A stretch of 64,000 nucleotides of DNA from Pelargonium tetragonum (lineage: Eukaryota; Streptophyta; Magnoliopsida; Geraniales; Geraniaceae). The DNA lies in NCBI GenBank assembly GCA_036897445.1, contig JAYMTL010000104.1:1-64000 (forward strand), given 5' to 3'. How positions within the stretch are numbered: the first letter of the stretch is position 1; each line of letters opens with the position of its first letter. The translations under genes and the position numbers were made by a program. This document shows positions 12,880 through 25,500 of this stretch, piece after piece. A model generated the notes under the pieces. That model was not told where the DNA came from, did no database searches, and worked only from the letters and a program-made list of their open reading frames with translations.

Positions 12880-15800
12880 GCTGAACTACTCGAGTTCCTG
12901 AAGGAAAGTCTATTAAGAAGCTTTATTATATTATACTTTAGAATACTGCAACCTTGTAAAACAAGAGCTTAAGAATTAACTAAGATAATCAGAAAAGACC
13001 CAGCCAAAGCAACCCCTTTTTATCAAATAGACTTTGTCCTTGTAACAGAATAAAAATGATAGAACAAAAGGAATTAAGCAAACCCATGGGCAAAAGATGA
13101 GTATTAATTGCAAGAAATTCTCTCCCTTACAAGACCTTGGAGTGCGGGGTTAGTCTAGATCTGTAACAAATAGAGTCAAATTAGGAGGCTCTCTTGTTGT
13201 AGATGCAAGCCTTGTGGGATACAAATGACTTCATAAAAGATTCTATACTCTCCAGTAACTCTTACTTAAAAAGGGGGTATCATACAATAAAATGGGTCGA
13301 GAGCAACGAGCCTTTGACACCTTTAGTATAGTAAATATTAGAAATTCTGGACCTAATTAGGCTGACTGGCTACTCCGAGACTTGCTAAATTCCATTAAAT
13401 TGACTTTACAACTAGAGAACTCGAGAGCTAAACCTATTAATGCTATTACTTGTAAACTTCCAAAAACTGGATTCTTACTATACTAGGTATATAAGGAGAA
13501 GCTTTCGAGTTCCAGACAAGACTATTTGCCTTATATTCCTTAAATTGAGTTTTGTAATAAAACCCGTGTATTCGTGCGGGGACCCCTCGAGTAATATCTC
13601 TTGTAAGTGTAAGGTATTCCTTTATTAACAACTGCCCTGCGTCGTTACTCTAAGTTATTTAAAAGGGTATTGTTAAGCTCTGTTGTAAACCCGTAACTTG
13701 AGAAACTGTCTACACAAGATTGGAAAGAAAAGCGTTTCCAGGGGAATAAGTGTGTTAGAGTTCTAGCACTGCTGATCAAGAAGCTACCAAAGTATACTGT
13801 CTAATTGAAAACAAAGGTCCATTAGATTTTTCATAGGCTTGGAGCCCCCTTTTTAGTGTTTAGTATTGTATGTTGCTCAACCGAACATTGTGAATTCTAT
13901 AAATAAAAGTAAATGTTTTAACGAAAAATCCCCTGCCCTGTTACTTGCTGCTAAGCCCTTTTTGAAAGAACAAACCCCTTAAGTAGAAAACCCACTTTTA
14001 GAATCTCTCATCTGAGTTCACGGAACTTCTTACTACGATAATAATTGAGGGTTGAAGTAATTCTTGACCGTAAACTCGAAGGTTTTTCTCCGGTTTAGCT
14101 CACTTACTAATTATTTCATTTTTGCTTGTACTTTGTTCCTTTCTCAAAACAAGTTTCTTTTCTTTAGAAAAGCTATATGGAAACTGAATCCTGTTTTGTT
14201 AATATTATAGATCCGACTTTGTCTTAGAGGACAGAGGACAGGGTCTCCCTTAACCTTTGTAGAAGCAAAGCAGCGCTTGTAAGGTTGTACTCTGCATTAG
14301 TATAACACGGGTTAAGGTACTGCAAGTCAAACAAGCTACGAGTGGAATAAAAAAGGAAGGGCCTCTCTTAAGCCCCTAAAAAGAGAAAGCTAGGAGTCCT
14401 CCTTTGATTGGATTTTGGAAGTGTAGTAAATAGAAGAATTGAGGAATCCTTCCTAGTCTTAGTGGTTCTATTAGTGTTAAAGGTTCCTACCGCTCTTTGT
14501 AGCTTGTTTCTTATGCAGCAACTTGTTCGATAGCTTTCTGTAACCTAAAGAAGTTGTGCCCTTTTCACCTGTCTTTATCATAAGGAATTGAAATAGACGA
14601 ATAGGACTCTTCAACGCAGGGCAAGTTTATAGCATGTTACTAGTGCTAGTGACCGGGCTACTAAAGAATATTGACTTAATAATGATAATGAATTCCAAGT
14701 GTCCTCTCCTCGTCTTGTTCTATTCTTATTAAGGTCTCTCTTCTCTTTTTCTTCCCAAAAAGAATGAACTTTCACAGCTATATGAAATAGAAAATTTTTG
14801 TCGAAGCCTCTCTAGAGGGGAAATGTAGTTCGAGGACTTTTGCCGCTATACTGGACTACCTTTTTTTACAAAAATGGGCCCGAAATTGAGACCCTCAAGA
14901 GTAGAACTCTACTTTTTGACTGTTCAGATTTAGACTACGACAAAAGTTCATAACCTGGTTTCCTTTATAGGATCGCCTTATATGCAAAATCAATAAAAAG
15001 ACTAAAACGAGCAGAACAGGACCTCCTTTATTACTTCGAAAAATTCTAACTAAAAAAAGTAAGCTTTATCCTTCTTCTACCTGTAAAAAAACTCTCACTT
15101 CTAGGTATTCCCGGTAACTTAAATTAGCACAAGCTTCCTCGGAGGGCTGTAGGCAGAGACACCCTTTACCTATACCACCTAGAAATCCCTATTCAGTAAC
15201 AAAGTCTTTTGGTTTCACTTTACCTCTCTACTAGAAACAAACAATAGCCGTGACAGCCTTCTGAGTCTTCATACCTTAAAGCTAGAATCTGTACCTCTAC
15301 CTTCATGATAGCTTTGTTAGTCTTCTATAGCTGTTTATAAAATATACTTGAGACTGCATTTTAATGTTACTTTTCTTATGAGCCCCTGTATGCAATGCCT
15401 TAGAGTTCCCTATACCTAGCCTGTGTATATAATACTTATACTATACTTATTGCAGGTTATTATATCTATTGTAGTTAGAGTGGTTATAGATATGTAGGAT
15501 ATAGGATTCTTCTTAGAGTGATTTTATAGGGTGTCTCCGGAGGGGTAAATAGCTTTTAATGAAAGATAACCCACGTGTAAAATCAGTAAGATGAACTGTG
15601 GAAGAGTCGTTAAGTGTGGGTTAAAATGCATGAAAACGTAGAGTAGGTTCCCGTTAATTGTGTAATGGAATTTTCCTTGCTTTTTAGTTCTAAGAAATCC
15701 TTGGGAATTGCGTCAAGTGCTTTTTCTTTACAGGAGGATTCTCTTTGCTTTCATTTTGAATTGTTAGTTACAGGGTTTCCTCATTTGGAGCTTTTCAAAA

Positions 15801-16400
15801 AAACTAAATAAAGAAAACGCTGGGTATATTCTTAGGCTCCTAGAAGTTACCCCTACCCTAGGAAACGGGGCTTTTTTAATATTTAAAGTATGCTTGTTGT
15901 TAAATAAAACGAGGGAACTTCCCTCGACTTAGTATTATCCCTTACTTAATTCAGAAAAAGGCCAAAAATGGAAGTCTTAAGGGCAAATGAAGAAAAGGGC
16001 CCCTAAAGCCCGAAATGTAAACCGTCAAGAGCTTCGTAACTTTCGATATAGGTTTTAATTTATAAAGTTTTTTGGGTTCCCTAATTGAGTTTCTGACGTA
16101 AATCAACTAAAAAATTCTTTTATAAAGCTGATTCTGAGTATTCTAGTGAGCCTTAACTAAACCCTTTGTGGAAACCTGGTATTATCCACAAGAAGGAAAT
16201 AAACTTGTACCCTTGTGAGATTCTATAGAGAGGGCTCCGGAGCCTTATTTGCTTCATTTTAGCTGTTAATTCCTTATTAGACTCTTTTGTAATAGAATGG
16301 AATGCGATATACCAGCATAATCTGAAATCCTCCATGCTGAACTAGAGCAAAAAAGAGGAGATAAAGTAAACAGGCTTTTTAAAGACTATTCTTCTATAAG
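12880..16400. other. Decayed DNA with possible arm near 15.2-15.5 kb
   Basis: Mostly unassignable RIP-type DNA. Two overlapping frames of about 60 codons at 13.44-13.63 kb on opposite strands look like chance. At 15240-15500 the plus strand shows TAGTCTTCTATAGCTG and TATCTATTGTAGTTAG words like the family A arm, but no core follows, so it is not called as a copy. Confidence 0.35.
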
Positions 16401-16414
16401 TTGACCTCATTCAA

Positions 16415-16475
16415 TCGGGTTTACGTTTGGTAGCAGTTCATTTGAAAGAGAAGTCCTAGGTTCAAATCCACTAGA
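16415..16475 (+). repeat. tRNA-like repeat, second type, copy 1
   Basis: TCGGGTTTACGTTTGGTAGC is followed by AAAGAGAAGTCCTAGGTTCAAATCC. The TGGTAGC and GGTTCAAATCC words have the spacing and content of the D-arm and T-arm of a tRNA. It pairs with 40436-40490 (TCGGGTAAATTTACGTTCG, then AGAGAGGCCCTTGGTTCAAAGCC). The likely origin is a tRNA-derived SINE or a duplicated tRNA gene decayed by RIP. The acceptor stem is not recoverable, so it is not a working tRNA. Confidence 0.4.
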
Positions 16476-16479
16476 GTGA

Positions 16480-19400
16480 AAGCTAGGATTAGGTATGCTA
16501 TTCTTTCGTTATTTTATCTAAATATTCAGCAATCAGGTATTATACAGGGTGCTTCTTCGAATAGCAGAACTTTGCACTTATCTATTTTATGAAGCATTAA
16601 AAACCGAATTTGACACCGCTAAAAAAAGCGGGCTCTCCTATTGTATAATTAAACCTTGGGGCATCCTTTTTGTAACAAGCCCGGCTCAGAAAATGAAAAA
16701 AAAATACGTACTTACTAGGATATACTGCAACTTTAGGCCTTAGGCAATTCCCTATGTGATAAGGTCAGCAGTCCTATAATCTAAAATTCTATTTTGAGGT
16801 ATAGGTTCTAAAAACTTTTCTATTCAATACTAGTTATCGAGTGTATAATACGTATCCCACGCTGGACACTTTTCCAAAATATAGACAGACCTTAGTTCCC
16901 TTAACTTGCTTAGTCTACTTCGAAAAACTTATAACTGTAAGAGGGCTTCCTAGGTTATAGTTATTACTGCTTTATGACTACCTTATAAAGGTAGGGGCGG
17001 AATAAATGGTGTAGCTTCTCTTGATACAGCTTATTTACCTCCGGTATTTTAGAATACTCACTTAAATCTGTTTGTTGTCCCAGTAATAGAAATTTTTTTC
17101 TAGTAAATCTTATAATGACGTATTTGACTCTTTGTTTTTAGAGAAACCGGTACTAGGCTACAAAGAGTAGAACTCTTTCTTTTTATCTTAATTAGAAAAG
17201 GAGAGTCCCAAAAATCTATAACTGATATAGCTTTTTTGATATACGCAGTAAGCTAACAAGCTGCCAGCCAGTAAAACGCGAACATTAAAGTCAAAGTTTC
17301 TATTTCTAAAATTTCTTTTTTGATTTAATTAAAGCATCTCAGTACCCGAAACAGTCTAAAAGCTAACTGTAGTAGCTATAATTTATGGTCCTTAACTTGT
17401 TATATCAAACCTTAATTTTCTGGACACCGGTTCTCCTATACGACTATCTCTTGCATTTGGGTACTTGGATCATTAATAAAAAGAATTGCTGTATTAGATA
17501 CACAAAACTCTGAGTTTAATAGGTTACCTCACTCTTGTAAATAACGAAGCTGCTCAAAGGGGAAGGCCTTTCTTTTATGTTAAGGCGTAGTAAGTTTAAA
17601 TCACCTGGTTATAGATAGGTTAGTTTTTCCATGCGGCTAAGGCCGGGTTTTCTCTCACGGGTACAATTTTTATGAAAGGGCATTATAAAGTTATCGACAA
17701 TCCATGTATATAAAGAAAGGGGAACTACTATCTTTTTCAAACTCTCAATGGAAGCCCCAGAGCTACTCTTTTTTGAAATGCCTTAAAGTGAGACTTTGTT
17801 AATACTAAATCTTGATAAACCCTCCTCTTCTTCAGGTTTCTTTACTTACCCGAGCGCGGGACTAAGCTTAAAGGCATAACTATGCTACTAATATACGCCT
17901 TACAAATAATGAATCTGATATTTCGAAAGTTCAAAAATACACTACGCTTTTTACAGGCTTGCTTACTTTCCTTATTATATAAAAAAGAAATTTAGAGTTA
18001 GAATTCCTAGCTTATTCGTCAGGAAACCCTATAAGAATCGTAGCACACGCCTAAAGAGTCCGTCTTAATTAAATTTTTAATAAAGTAAATCCTAAATTAG
18101 TTCAACTCTTCAATTTCTTAAGGATCCCTTGAACAGCTGCTGAGTTAAGTACTTTATATTTACTGTAAGGGAAGTTTATTACACTCAAATATTTTGTAAC
18201 TTATACGTTTTAGTTCTATTTTTATTTTAGGAATGGTCTACGCTTTTACGCGAACTGCGAAGTCTTCTCGAGGAATTCCTAAGGTTTAATTCTCCATTCC
18301 CAGTTACCCAGGTTTCTATTAGACTTTAGTACAAAGAAATAGGATTTAATACGGAACTTAGACCCCCTATCGAAAAAGGAGTTAAAGGGTTAGGATGAGT
18401 TAACTACGTTCGAGGAAGTTTACATACGGTAGAGCACTAGAATCTAGCTTACTCATTATCTTTGATAGATCGCTCATCGAAGGGGTCGGATTTGGTTATA
18501 ATCCCATTTACAGTCAACTATTCACTGTATAGAATATCTTCCTTTTGCAGCATTTCATTTCTACTTTAGGATTAGGAGCTGGTCATTCCTATATGATAAA
18601 ATCCATTCCGAAATTCAATACACTTTCTTCAGTTTCCTTCAATTTCATAAAAAGATCTCATTCCTCCCTCTTTTTGCTCCCACCCTTCAAGTAGGAAAGA
18701 TTTCAACAACAGGAAAACCAAGAAAGAACTTAAATAGAGGAAAGCCCAGTCTTTAGTATAAAAACCTTTGGTATATCCCGGTGTCATATGCACTCTTATG
18801 GCTATAGTAAGATCTTTTTGCCCCCTTCCTCCTAAAAACGAAATCAACTTTCGGAAATAAAACCTCTCTTTCTTATGAGTATCTACTAAAACTCCGCCTA
18901 TACTTTCTTGCCCATAGTAATAGGGCTCCCTCTTTTTATTCTTTAATATGCCCTATTTAACAACCGTAACTAGAGAAACCTTGTCTTTAAAGGTATTCCT
19001 TAATCCGGAATCAGAAACTTAGAAAACAAAGGAACTTGAGAAACTTCCTTTCCTCTTTTTTTGACTTACTGTAGCCCTTTCCTAGAAGCTGGACCTGTAC
19101 TCTGTATCTTGGGAGCTATCTTTGTAGCTTTCTTAGTTGTACTGACTAGTTTTTTGGTGATACCTACTACACTTTATTTCTTAAAAAAGACTAACCCAAG
19201 AAGGTAGTTAATTTACATTTATATAAAGCAAGCGAAAAGTTTTTGTGTCATTGGAATTTAAAGAGGAGTTTCCGCTTTTCTAGTAAAATGAAGTCCAGCG
19301 AAAGCTTTACAAGGTGAAAGTTTCCTTAGATTTAGGATGCTGATCCACAAAAGATAGCCTAACCAACCCTTTTTAACTCTTTTAGAAAGCCCGGAACATG

Positions 19401-22145
19401 TGGGTTAAGTAAATCTAGAACGAGTCTAATTCCTTTTTTGTTTTGCATTGGAGTTACGGTTCCTTTTCATTCACGAAGTCAGGAAGAAACAACCCTTCAG
19501 TAGAAAACCCTTGACTGGGAGAAAGAAGAGTTACTATAAACTTTAATAACTCCTTGCGTTGCGACTCCCTTGCTTTAAAACTTGATTAGGAAAACAAGCT
19601 TTCCTTTAGCTCTATATCTACTTACTATCTTTCTTTGCCTTTGCCAGAAACGTATTCACTTTAGTTACTTTATTCCCTATGAGTATCCGGAATCAGAAAT
19701 CCTGTAAACCTGGAAAACGACTTACTTTAAAGCGGCACACTTACTTAACTTAAAGCGAAATGTAATGTCAGGAATAGAATAAAAAACTCTTCGATATTAC
19801 ACACTTAAGGAAAAAGCCCGAGATTTTGGCGCCCTCTTAAAGGAAGTAGATCCATGAAGATTTATTAAAAAATTTGCAAGGTTTCGAATGGATACCCAAA
19901 TATGTAGCTATAGTGGCTTCTTTGTATATCCCAAAGCAGTAAGTTAAAAAGTCAACCCCATCAGGGGTAATTTCTCTAGTACTAGTAACAGTTCGAAACA
20001 AAGTAAAGGTTTTACTTGCTCAGGGAAAAAACCAATCACTAAAATTGCTTAGATAGGATATATCCTAATTTGAAAAACAAAGAGCAGTAAAATGAAAAGG
20101 ACAGCTTTCCCGAATCTTACTAGCTTTATTACACTTTTTCCAATAAGTATAAAATTTGCGGGGTGTCTGGGGGTTCTAATCCGGCGAAACTTCTAACTCT
20201 AATTTTATGAATTTTATATTCGAAGTATTTAAATACCTTTCTAATTCCTACGTTCCAAGTTCTCTCTAGATCACGGGCCCTCTGTAAAGCTTTACTAATA
20301 CACAAGGGTTTCTCCTATATGTCCTGTTACGGAATGCCAAAAGACTCCTATAGAAGCTGAAAATATTCATACGTCGTTGCATCCTGGTTAGTAGAATACT
20401 TAAATTACAGAAAGTTATAAACTATATAACTACTATGATTAATAACGTTTAATATTATAAGAATAATCCCTTTGACACCGAAAGAAGTTAAGAAAGAAAA
20501 GATTGACCCTATATTCCTTAATTACAGGATTAAAAGTTTTTCGGGAACTTGACTTTTATATGGGCGTCCTTGATCTAAATATAAGGATCTGGGTTATCCT
20601 AACTACACTTATTGTAATTAACAAGTCAATAAATATGCATAAAAGTAAACTGAAAGAGTCTTAGTAGCATTCTTTATAAAGAAATTTTAGAAGTTGGGCG
20701 GATCCGGAAACCCTAAGATTGCGTTATAGTAACTCCTCGTTTAACTGGAAATTTGTAATATACTCAAATTCTTTAATTAAGGAGCGCGCTTCTAATATCT
20801 TTAATAAATTTATACTTTACCTTTCGAAACACAAAAAAAAGACCCTAGAGAAATCCTCATATTCCTTAAGCTCCCCGTTACTCCAAGACCCCAAACTATA
20901 TCTTACTTTTCAAGTTCTTTAAGATAATTTATCCGTACAGATAAAAGAATATAAATAAAAAGTACCAAAACATAAAAAAGGGTACCCATGGGCGTGTTAT
21001 AACGCACGAAACGTACAAATGCTTTGGAGGGTAATTTCTTACTTGTGGGTGATATCCGGATAATATATATTTACTATAAATTACTATAATAAGTAATAAA
21101 CAAAGCCCGGGAATTTTTTAAAACTTTTTCGCAGTAAATTTACTAGCCCCACTTTGCCTGCTTGTGTAGGAGAGAACCTAAATAGGAAATAAAGTCAAAT
21201 CAATTATAAGACCGTTTCCGTGTCTTATATAACCCTTATGCTAGATATTTAGTGCTTTTTTGTTTACGCGGAGTTGCTTCTGCGAAGTTTTCTATTTTTT
21301 GTAATGTATTCCTATTCATTTAGTTAATTCGGAGCTTTCCTTAACATGCAATTATACCCTATTAGGGTTCTTTTAAAGACTAAGTAGCACCTAAGTTTAG
21401 TACCTATGACGTTTATCCCGATAACTGCCCCAGAGCCTTTTTTCTAAACAAGGGATTTAGTTACTTTTTTACTGACCTTCATTTTAGTAGTTCTTAATTA
21501 TAGGGTTTGAACCTTCTATATTCACAGTAGGGTTGCCTTGCTTTATCTACAGTATAGACTTACCCAGAAACTAGGTCTAAAAATTCTGTAGAAGGAATAT
21601 ACTACGGCACATACTGGATCCTTTTTACTTCTATTTAAGAAATTATTTGTCTTTGTCATAATACCTATCTGGGGCACTGCGAAATATCGAGGAGAAATCT
21701 GCTTATCTAGTACAAACGGAAATAACATAGGTATTGAGTCTACTCAGTAAAAAGTACACTCTACTTCATTTTCATTGGGCCTTGTGTAAGGCTGAAGCTA
21801 GTCTTTACGAACGGTTTAAAGAAGTCTTAGAATAGTACTGACTAACTATATTTATAGGAACCTTAACAATTTTAAGACGTAAGCGCATTTATTATCTATA
21901 TATATATATATTATTAGAGCTTAACTCTCGAAGAGGGGCTTTCAAGTAAATTTAAGGGCCCTGAATTAATACAGCTTTTTATTATTTTCTTTTTCGAGCA
22001 ACCCCCTAGGATGACTAAAACTGGCGAATTAGTTCTAAATTAGACTTAGGGTACTCCATAGTGAGGACCAGTTCCTGATTACGAAGAGTAACTAAGCTCC
22101 CTACGCCTTTCTAGTATTTCTTAGAAAGAGCCCTAAATTTAGTTG
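16480..22145. other. Decayed DNA, nothing assignable
   Basis: A uniform TpA-rich stretch. The frames at 16549, 18629, 20719 and 21543 are 60-72 codons, share no similarity with one another that I could see and contain no known motif. A (TA)7 run sits at 21897-21911. Near 19060-19240 there is a TTGACTTACTGTAGCCC then GTAGCTTTCTTAGTTG order vaguely like the family A arm, too weak to call. Confidence 0.4.
21897..21911. repeat. (TA)7 microsatellite
   Basis: A short uninterrupted TA dinucleotide run directly seen in the sequence. It is the only pure dinucleotide run of this length that I noticed. In TpA-enriched DNA it may be a by-product of RIP rather than slippage. Confidence 0.8.
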
Positions 22146-22148
22146 CAT

Positions 22149-22215
22149 TTATATAGACGGGTCTCTTTGGCAAAGGGGTTGTATCGAGTGTCGTGGGTTC
22201 GAGCCGAGGTATGAC
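22149..22215 (+). repeat. tRNA-like repeat, third type, copy 1
   Basis: TTATATAGACGGGTCTCTTT is followed by GGCAAAGGGG and GTCGTGGGTTCGAGCC. The TTTGGCAAAGGGG word resembles a polymerase III A box and GGGTTCGAGCC an almost perfect B box, about 30 bases apart. An inverted partner at 47571-47637 keeps both the TATATAGACGGG 5' flank and the GGGGTTCGAAGC B box. A partial third copy (AAGGGGTATTGTATCGAG) lies near 54530. This fits a tRNA-derived SINE or tRNA relic. No acceptor stem pairs. Confidence 0.45.
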
Positions 22216-22545
22216 TCAAAAAATTTGTATCTTCTCTTAGATAGTTTATATACCCTCATAAGATTTCTTAAGTTTTTGGATAGCTGTCTTTAGTAGAACT
22301 TGTAGAAGCAATTATTCAAAAGATATAAGGAAATACTCGGCGGCTCCTATTCTAGCTGTAGATGCCCCCTTTAGTTAATAAAATCTCCTTCTCTGCTTTC
22401 CTTTTTTTGTATTTAGTAAAATAAGACTTTAATCCCCTCTCAAAGTATCCAAGTAAAGGGACAGTTGTTAGAATTTTAAATTAGCAACCTTTCTTGTTAA
22501 ATCAATTTAATGAGGAGAATTTAAGTATCTGGGTTGTACTTTTAT

Positions 22546-22566
22546 GGGGTACCTCAGGGCTCCCCT
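22546..22566 (+). pseudogene. Possible LINE reverse-transcriptase scrap (GVPQGSP)
   Basis: Seven codons read G-V-P-Q-G-S-P on the plus strand. GxPQGSPLSPxLF is the conserved block 4 of non-LTR retrotransposon reverse transcriptases. The chance of this exact seven-residue word in the window is low, but the expected LSPxLF continuation and a downstream xADD block are not visible. If real it is a tiny remnant of a RIP-mutated LINE. If not, it is coincidence. No frame around it is open for more than a few dozen codons. Confidence 0.25.
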
Positions 22567-22599
22567 TAACGGAATTAGTAGCTCTAATTTTTTGCTTTT

Positions 22600-25500
22600 A
22601 AGCCTGGGCTTCTAATAGGATAAACTATGTGGTTTTAAGAAAGCGTTAAGAGTGCTTGCCTAATTTTGATAAAAGGAACAAATAGAAGTTATCCTTTATA
22701 ATGCTAGTACTAGTTAGGGATCTAGAAGTATATCCCTAAAAAGAAAAAGAAATAAAAACTCGAGCTATAATAGGTTTTTACAAGAAGTAAGTTCTCTAAA
22801 AGGATTCCCGTTTAAGTCCAGTACTATACTTTTATTCCAGATTCCGTTAAAAGTCAAATTCGTAGAAGTTTTTTAGAAGAGTTCCACTTTATCTATTTTG
22901 ATTTGAAGAGTTAAAAGATGGGGTATAGCTCTGGGTAAGAGTATGAAACAGGGGGATACAGAAAGCGCGAGTTTAGCTACAGCTACAAGGAAGGATAGGG
23001 AAAGCATCTTTCCCCCTTGGATTTTGGCATTATCAAAGTCAGGTAATAAAGTCAGAGGAGGCTTTTAGAAGGCCTTAACAATTAGATAGGAAGGTAAGTA
23101 ATTAAAACCCCTAAGGAAGAAACAGATAGCTTAATACTGGGAGTCAAAGAAACTCAGGGAAATTCTTTAACAAGGAACTCTTCTAAAAAAGATCTATCTT
23201 ATTAATTAAGGAAAAAACTATCTAATTAACAGGCCTTAAAGTCCGTAAATCAACAACTTCCCTTCTTATTACTTAGTAAACTCTTTTAAAACCTGTAACG
23301 AACTCCTTATAAAGCCGAAAAAAATTAAGATAAGGAATGAATTCTTTATGAAATCATGATTTAAAAGCCCCGAATAAGCATCTTTACAAATACCTCTAAC
23401 GTGCGATAAGAATTTAGAGTCACCTTAATTTTAAGGAGTAAAGGACAAGTTCTCTTTCATTTTTAATTCAGATAAAACATAGGAAATAGCTTTCACAATA
23501 TATAGTATAGTAAGATAGTAAGACAAAGGAGCTTTCTTACTTAGACGCTATAACAAAACACAGGTCACGCAGGAACATGCGGGTTCTAAATTTCGTAAAA
23601 GTTAAGTAAGGGATCTATCTAAAGGCCAGTCCCAGACATTTAGAACGGGTTAGTCAAACCAGTAAAAACTTGTAATATCAAGGGCAAGTCTTTCTTTTAC
23701 ATACTACACTACAACTAAATCTGAGCCCTACTTTATTCCCATTAAATTCCTAGACCTGCTCTCTATTTTCTTTTTATAAACTGAAAAAGACTTTTAACTA
23801 GAATTCTAACTAAGGAAAAAAACCTCCCACTCTTTGCAGCCTAACCCTTTCTCAGTATTTTAATGAACAATATTCTTACTCTTGACAAAACTCCCTTAGT
23901 CTTAGGAAGACTCTTCTTAGGAGCTGTACCTTTTCTTAGGGTTTCCCTTGATAGGGAAGTTTTCCTTGATCTTTGAGAGAGGCCTATTAGTTATTATATA
24001 AAAGTGGAAATTAACACGTAAGTAGGGACTTCTTTGAAACACTGAAGCATTAATACCCATATTAACTGGGATTGAGCGAGAAAACTAGAGTTTAAGTTCT
24101 ATATTGACTTTACCACAAGGAGCAAGAAACAGACTTTCACTTAAGTTCTTTACTAGAAAAAAAATCCCTTTAGCTTTAGTTCCTCTATTACCTAAAACCT
24201 TTTTAATCTGGAATCGGAAACCTAGTACAACAAGGTAACGCGGGAACAGTCTCGTACTTTAGAGCTACTTAGCGGCTTTAACTAAGAAACTTCAGGAATA
24301 ACTAGAATACTTTTTGACTTTAAGGGCAATTTCAACAAAAACTTTTTAAAAGATAACGATTAGATAGAAAAAAAAGCTCTTTAGTTAGAAAACTTCTCGA
24401 AGAACCTCGCCTAAGAATTATTTACTTCCTTGTACGGTTTTATACTTTTACCTAAAATTAAGACCTTGTAATTCCTTACTAGAAAAAAGAAGCATAAGGC
24501 ATAGGAAAAGGCCTTGTTTATAGCCTACATTCCTAGAAGCTACTCTACCCTATAGAGATTACTTATTTTTGTATTACCTTATTTAAAACGAGAGCTAGAC
24601 ACTCTTACCTATAACTGGAACAGGAATCCCTGAATTCTGTATCTTTATAAATACTCATATAAGTTTCTAAAGCCATTTCTTTAGTATCTCAGAAGGTTTC
24701 TATAAGTCGACTACTTTTTCAAGTTAAAAGGGGGTAAATCATTCCCCAAGTTTCATGAGTTCAAATAAGTAAGTGTTAGCTTTTTAGTAATTAAGAAAGA
24801 TTCTTAGAGCTAAACCACAGACTAGTAAAGGAATAAAAGGTTAGGTCGAGTCGGTTCTTGTGCAAGGTAAAAGTATATAAGTTTCCGAAGTCTCAGGTAG
24901 ATTTCTTTATTTTGGCCCCTTTACTAAGGATAATATTAGTACCTTTCTGATTGCTTTATTTGTATAACCTATCTGGTTTACATATTTTATAATGTTGAAA
25001 TATTAGCTCGCGGAGACGTAGAGATAAATCTAGAATTGTACGTATACTTAAAAGGAGCTAGCTCGTTTTTTGCAGTAAAAGCACTCGAATTCTTATTGTT
25101 ATTTTTTGGGAAACAAACCTTAAGCTACACTATTTCTCAAATTGACGTTAGCTTTATATACTTGTGAGAGTGTTTCTTATTAGCTTGAAATTCTTTTGTG
25201 GGATTTACCCTAACAGACTGACTTTCCTTTAAAACGAATCGCCGCTCCTAGAAAGTTTAGTCTATAGTATAAGGTATCCTTTTATTAGGATAACCAATCG
25301 AACTCGGAGTTCCTAAGCGAGTATAAATCAGACTCCTTGAAAGGGGACAAAGTTCTCTGTGTTAAGGCACAACGATAACACATACAATTAAAAAAGAACG
25401 ACTCCAACGACTCCTAAGTAGTTTAAGCAACCCTTGGAGGAACCTTTTCCCTTTATCTAAGTCATTAATTAGGGTATAATACTGTCGAGTTTCGTTTCTT

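Noticed and set aside
13440-13631. Two overlapping frames on opposite strands
   Set aside because: They are mirror openings over the same low-stop bases, with no motif on either strand.
14570-14660. Possible further family A core (CTGTCTTTATCATAAGG)
   Set aside because: Only the first landmark matches. The ACCGAC and GGTTAATG parts are absent.
22149-22215. Functional tRNA gene
   Set aside because: A and B box words are present, but acceptor and anticodon stems do not pair and an inverted partial copy exists, so it is a tRNA-like repeat.
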